From: Acidobacteriota bacterium
Lineage (GTDB): Bacteria > Acidobacteriota > Terriglobia > Bryobacterales > Bryobacteraceae
NCBI GenBank assembly: GCA_947470805.1
Contig: CANIVU010000091.1
Location: forward strand, 1-36,259
Length of the DNA stretch: 36,259 bases
Direction: 5' to 3'
In this document: piece by piece, positions 34,230-36,259 of the stretch
Layout: every line of letters begins with the position of its first letter
How positions within the stretch are numbered: the stretch's first letter is position 1
The notes under the pieces: generated by a model
Seen by the model: only the letters and a program-made list of their open reading frames with translations
Databases searched by the model: none
Told to the model about the DNA's origin: nothing
Made by a program: the position numbers and the translations under genes

Positions 34230-36259
34230 ATGACGAACCTCCACGTGAAGTATCTATTGTTGTGGCTCGCCAGCGTGGCCATTGCTCCCTCGGCTGAATT
34301 TTACAGCGGGCAGGCCGCCCGGCTGCTAATCGGTCAGAAGACGTTTACGGAACAGGATCCGACGTCGACCCAGGGTGTCTTGGGCGGCGTTGGTGGCTTG
34401 GCGATTGCCAATAATATGCTGTTCGTGGCGGACGCTAACCCAGTCGGCGCCGCGCCGCTGAACAACCGCGTCTTGATTTATCGCGGCCTCGATCAGATCA
34501 CCCTCCCCGTCAACGCACTCATTCCGCAAGTCAATCGCTGCCCGGCCTGCCGCGGCACCGCCAGCACCGTCCTCGGCCAGGTGGACTTCCTCAAGAACGA
34601 ACTCAAAACCGTTCCCGCTGCCAACTCCATGCGCAGCCCCTCGGCCGTCGCCTCCGATGGCACCCGCCTCGTCGTCGCCGATACCGACAACAACCGCGTC
34701 CTCGTCTGGAATTCCATCCCCAATAACAACGCCCAGCCCGCCGACATCGTTCTCGGCCAGGACGTCTTCACCACCGGTCTCGCCCCCCGCGGCACCCCCG
34801 GCCAGCGCATGCGCGGTCCTCAAGGCGTCTGGATCCAGGGCCAGCGGCTCTTCATTTGCGATTCCGGCCACAGCCGCGTCCTCATCTGGAACAGCTTCCC
34901 CACCAAGAACGGCCAAGCGGCGGACGTTGTCCTCGGCCAGGCCGATTTCAACACGGCGATCGAGCTCGACCTCTCCCGTACCAAAATCGACCCCAAAGCC
35001 GACAACCTAGTCAACCCCGTTTCCGTCTCCTCCGATGGCCAGCGCCTCTTCGTCGCCGACCTCGGCCAGAACCGCGTGTTGATCTGGAACTCCATCCCCA
35101 CCCGCAACGCCCAGCCCGCCGATCTGGTCCTCGGCCAGCCCGACTTCACCTCCGCCGTCGCCAACAACAGCGCCAATCTCTGCGCCTCCAACGGCATCGA
35201 TACCGACGGCAAGCCAGCCTATCCCAAAACCTGCCTCTCCACCATGGACTTCCCCCGCTCGGTCATCAGTGACGGGAAACGCGTTTTCATCGCCGATGGC
35301 GGTAACGATCGCGTCCTCGTCTACAATTCGATGCCCACCAAGAACGGCCAGGCCGCCGATGTCGTTCTCGGCCAGGCAGCGCCGGACGTCAACCGCTCTT
35401 CCGACAACGCCTTCCCCAACCTCCGCTCCGCCGCCGATCTCCTCCGTACGCCCATGTCGCTCGCCTGGGACGGCACCAACCTCTTCGTCAGCGACACCTT
35501 CAACCGTCGCATCGTCGTCTACTCGCAACACGATCAGCCGCTGCCCTTCACCGCTGTGCGCAACCTCGCCAGCCGCGACGTCTTCTCCACCGCCTCTATC
35601 ACCTTCGATGGCACCATTAAGGAAGGCGACGAAGTCACTATCACCATCAGCAGCCGGGCCTATAAGTACAAGTTCATCCGCGACGACACGTTCGCCAACA
35701 TCCTCTTGCAGTTCGCCACGCTGATCAACTCCGATCCCCAGGGCACCGTCACCGCCAGCGTCATCCGTGATCTCCGCGCCCTTCTCATCACCGCCCGCAC
35801 CGGCGGCGAAGAGGGCAACCAGATCGACTATACGACTGCCAAGACGCCCGATACCTCGACCATCAATCTCACCACCAGCGGCGCCACTTTAACCGGTGGT
35901 CAGAACGCGGCGCAGGTTGCCGCCGGCTCGCTCGTCACCATTCTCGGTGAGAATCTCGCCGCCGCCACCGTCTCGGTGCCCGAAGACACCAAAGTGCTTC
36001 CCCGCACCCTCGGCGGCGTTCGCGTCTACTTCGACGGTATCGAAGCCCCGCTCAGCATGGTCTCACCCACGCAGATTAACGCCCAGCTCCCCTGGGAAGT
36101 CATCGACGCCAACAGCTCCAACGCCTACGTGCGCATCGAACGCGCCGGTGGCCTCGTCACCACCACCTCCCCGGTCTCCGTGCAGTTGATTCCCCAGAAC
36201 CCTGGCATCTTCGCCCTCGATGGCACCGACCCCCGCCCCGGCATTGTCACACACTTCTC
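34230..36259 (+). CDS. Secreted NHL-repeat protein with Solibacter-type C-terminal domain (partial)
   Basis: The frame runs off the right edge after 676 codons. A signal peptide (MTNLHVKYLLLWLASVAIAP, then SAEF) is followed by at least five NHL-type strands: ADTDNNRVLVWNS, CDSGHSRVLIWNS, ADLGQNRVLIWNS, ADGGNDRVLVYNS and SDTFNRRIVVYS. Each except the last is followed by a segment of the form AQPADIVLGQxxF. A beta domain (SITFDGTIKEGDEVTITISS) comes next. The TIGR03437-type domain (QNAAQVAAGSLVTILGENLA, APLSMVSPTQINAQLPWEV) follows and is cut by the window end. It is a paralogue in design of the protein at 5644-8754. Codons are strongly C-ending here, whereas that paralogue prefers G-ending codons, in line with the GC-skew change across the window. 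Confidence 0.83.
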   Translation, partial: MTNLHVKYLLLWLASVAIAPSAEFYSGQAARLLIGQKTFTEQDPTSTQGVLGGVGGLAIANNMLFVADANPVGAAPLNNRVLIYRGLDQITLPVNALIPQVNRCPACRGTASTVLGQVDFLKNELKTVPAANSMRSPSAVASDGTRLVVADTDNNRVLVWNSIPNNNAQPADIVLGQDVFTTGLAPRGTPGQRMRGPQGVWIQGQRLFICDSGHSRVLIWNSFPTKNGQAADVVLGQADFNTAIELDLSRTKIDPKADNLVNPVSVSSDGQRLFVADLGQNRVLIWNSIPTRNAQPADLVLGQPDFTSAVANNSANLCASNGIDTDGKPAYPKTCLSTMDFPRSVISDGKRVFIADGGNDRVLVYNSMPTKNGQAADVVLGQAAPDVNRSSDNAFPNLRSAADLLRTPMSLAWDGTNLFVSDTFNRRIVVYSQHDQPLPFTAVRNLASRDVFSTASITFDGTIKEGDEVTITISSRAYKYKFIRDDTFANILLQFATLINSDPQGTVTASVIRDLRALLITARTGGEEGNQIDYTTAKTPDTSTINLTTSGATLTGGQNAAQVAAGSLVTILGENLAAATVSVPEDTKVLPRTLGGVRVYFDGIEAPLSMVSPTQINAQLPWEVIDANSSNAYVRIERAGGLVTTTSPVSVQLIPQNPGIFALDGTDPRPGIVTHF

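Overview
The window is GC-rich bacterial DNA, most likely from the Acidobacteriota (Solibacter/Bryobacter-type). This rests mainly on three secreted proteins with a C-terminal domain of the kind first catalogued in Solibacter (TIGR03437 type), together with a futalosine-type menaquinone pathway. No rRNA, tRNA, CRISPR array, transposase or phage gene is visible. The gene content looks like ordinary chromosome.

Layout. (1) 1-3378: the tail of an unknown gene, then a leader region that reads as an aromatic amino-acid attenuator, then a plus-strand operon of DAHP synthase (aroF), a membrane-anchored unknown and a PfkB-type sugar kinase. (2) 3579-5402: mqnA and mqnC on the minus strand, abutting exactly. 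(3) 5644-11590: two large secreted proteins facing each other, an NHL-repeat protein and a HEIGH-motif putative metalloprotease. (4) 11628-19478: plus-strand genes for an AIM24-like protein, a coiled-coil/GAF-like protein, a lytic transglycosylase, an aminotransferase and a secreted Ig-repeat protein closed by a strong terminator. (5) 19547-22805: larB and a DUF192 lipoprotein on the minus strand, divergent from a UbiA prenyltransferase (mqnP-like) and mqnE. (6) 22878-27713: a small anchored protein, a minus-strand trio (HAD phosphatase, methyltransferase with zinc ribbon, unknown) and an HDOD protein. (7) 27691-34092: a tight four-gene minus-strand sugar operon (alpha/alpha-toroid protein, GT2-GT4 fusion glycosyltransferase, gnd, AGE-family epimerase). 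(8) 34230 to the end: a second NHL/TIGR03437 secreted protein, cut by the window edge.

How the genes connect. DAHP synthase feeds the shikimate pathway to chorismate. MqnA removes chorismate toward menaquinone, and MqnE, MqnC and a UbiA-type prenyltransferase carry out later steps. mqnB and mqnD are not in the window. The most notable element lies upstream of aroF. A 19-codon peptide, MPYLSHTFAYRFWRFGAQA, holds all three aromatic amino acids. It is followed by RNA segments able to form mutually exclusive 1:2, 2:3 and 3:4 helices, the last being an intrinsic terminator.

The plus strand is G-rich from the left edge to about 15 kb and C-rich from about 26 kb onward, whichever strand is coding. 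This suggests the window spans a GC-skew switch of the replication-terminus type, although no dif site was recognised.
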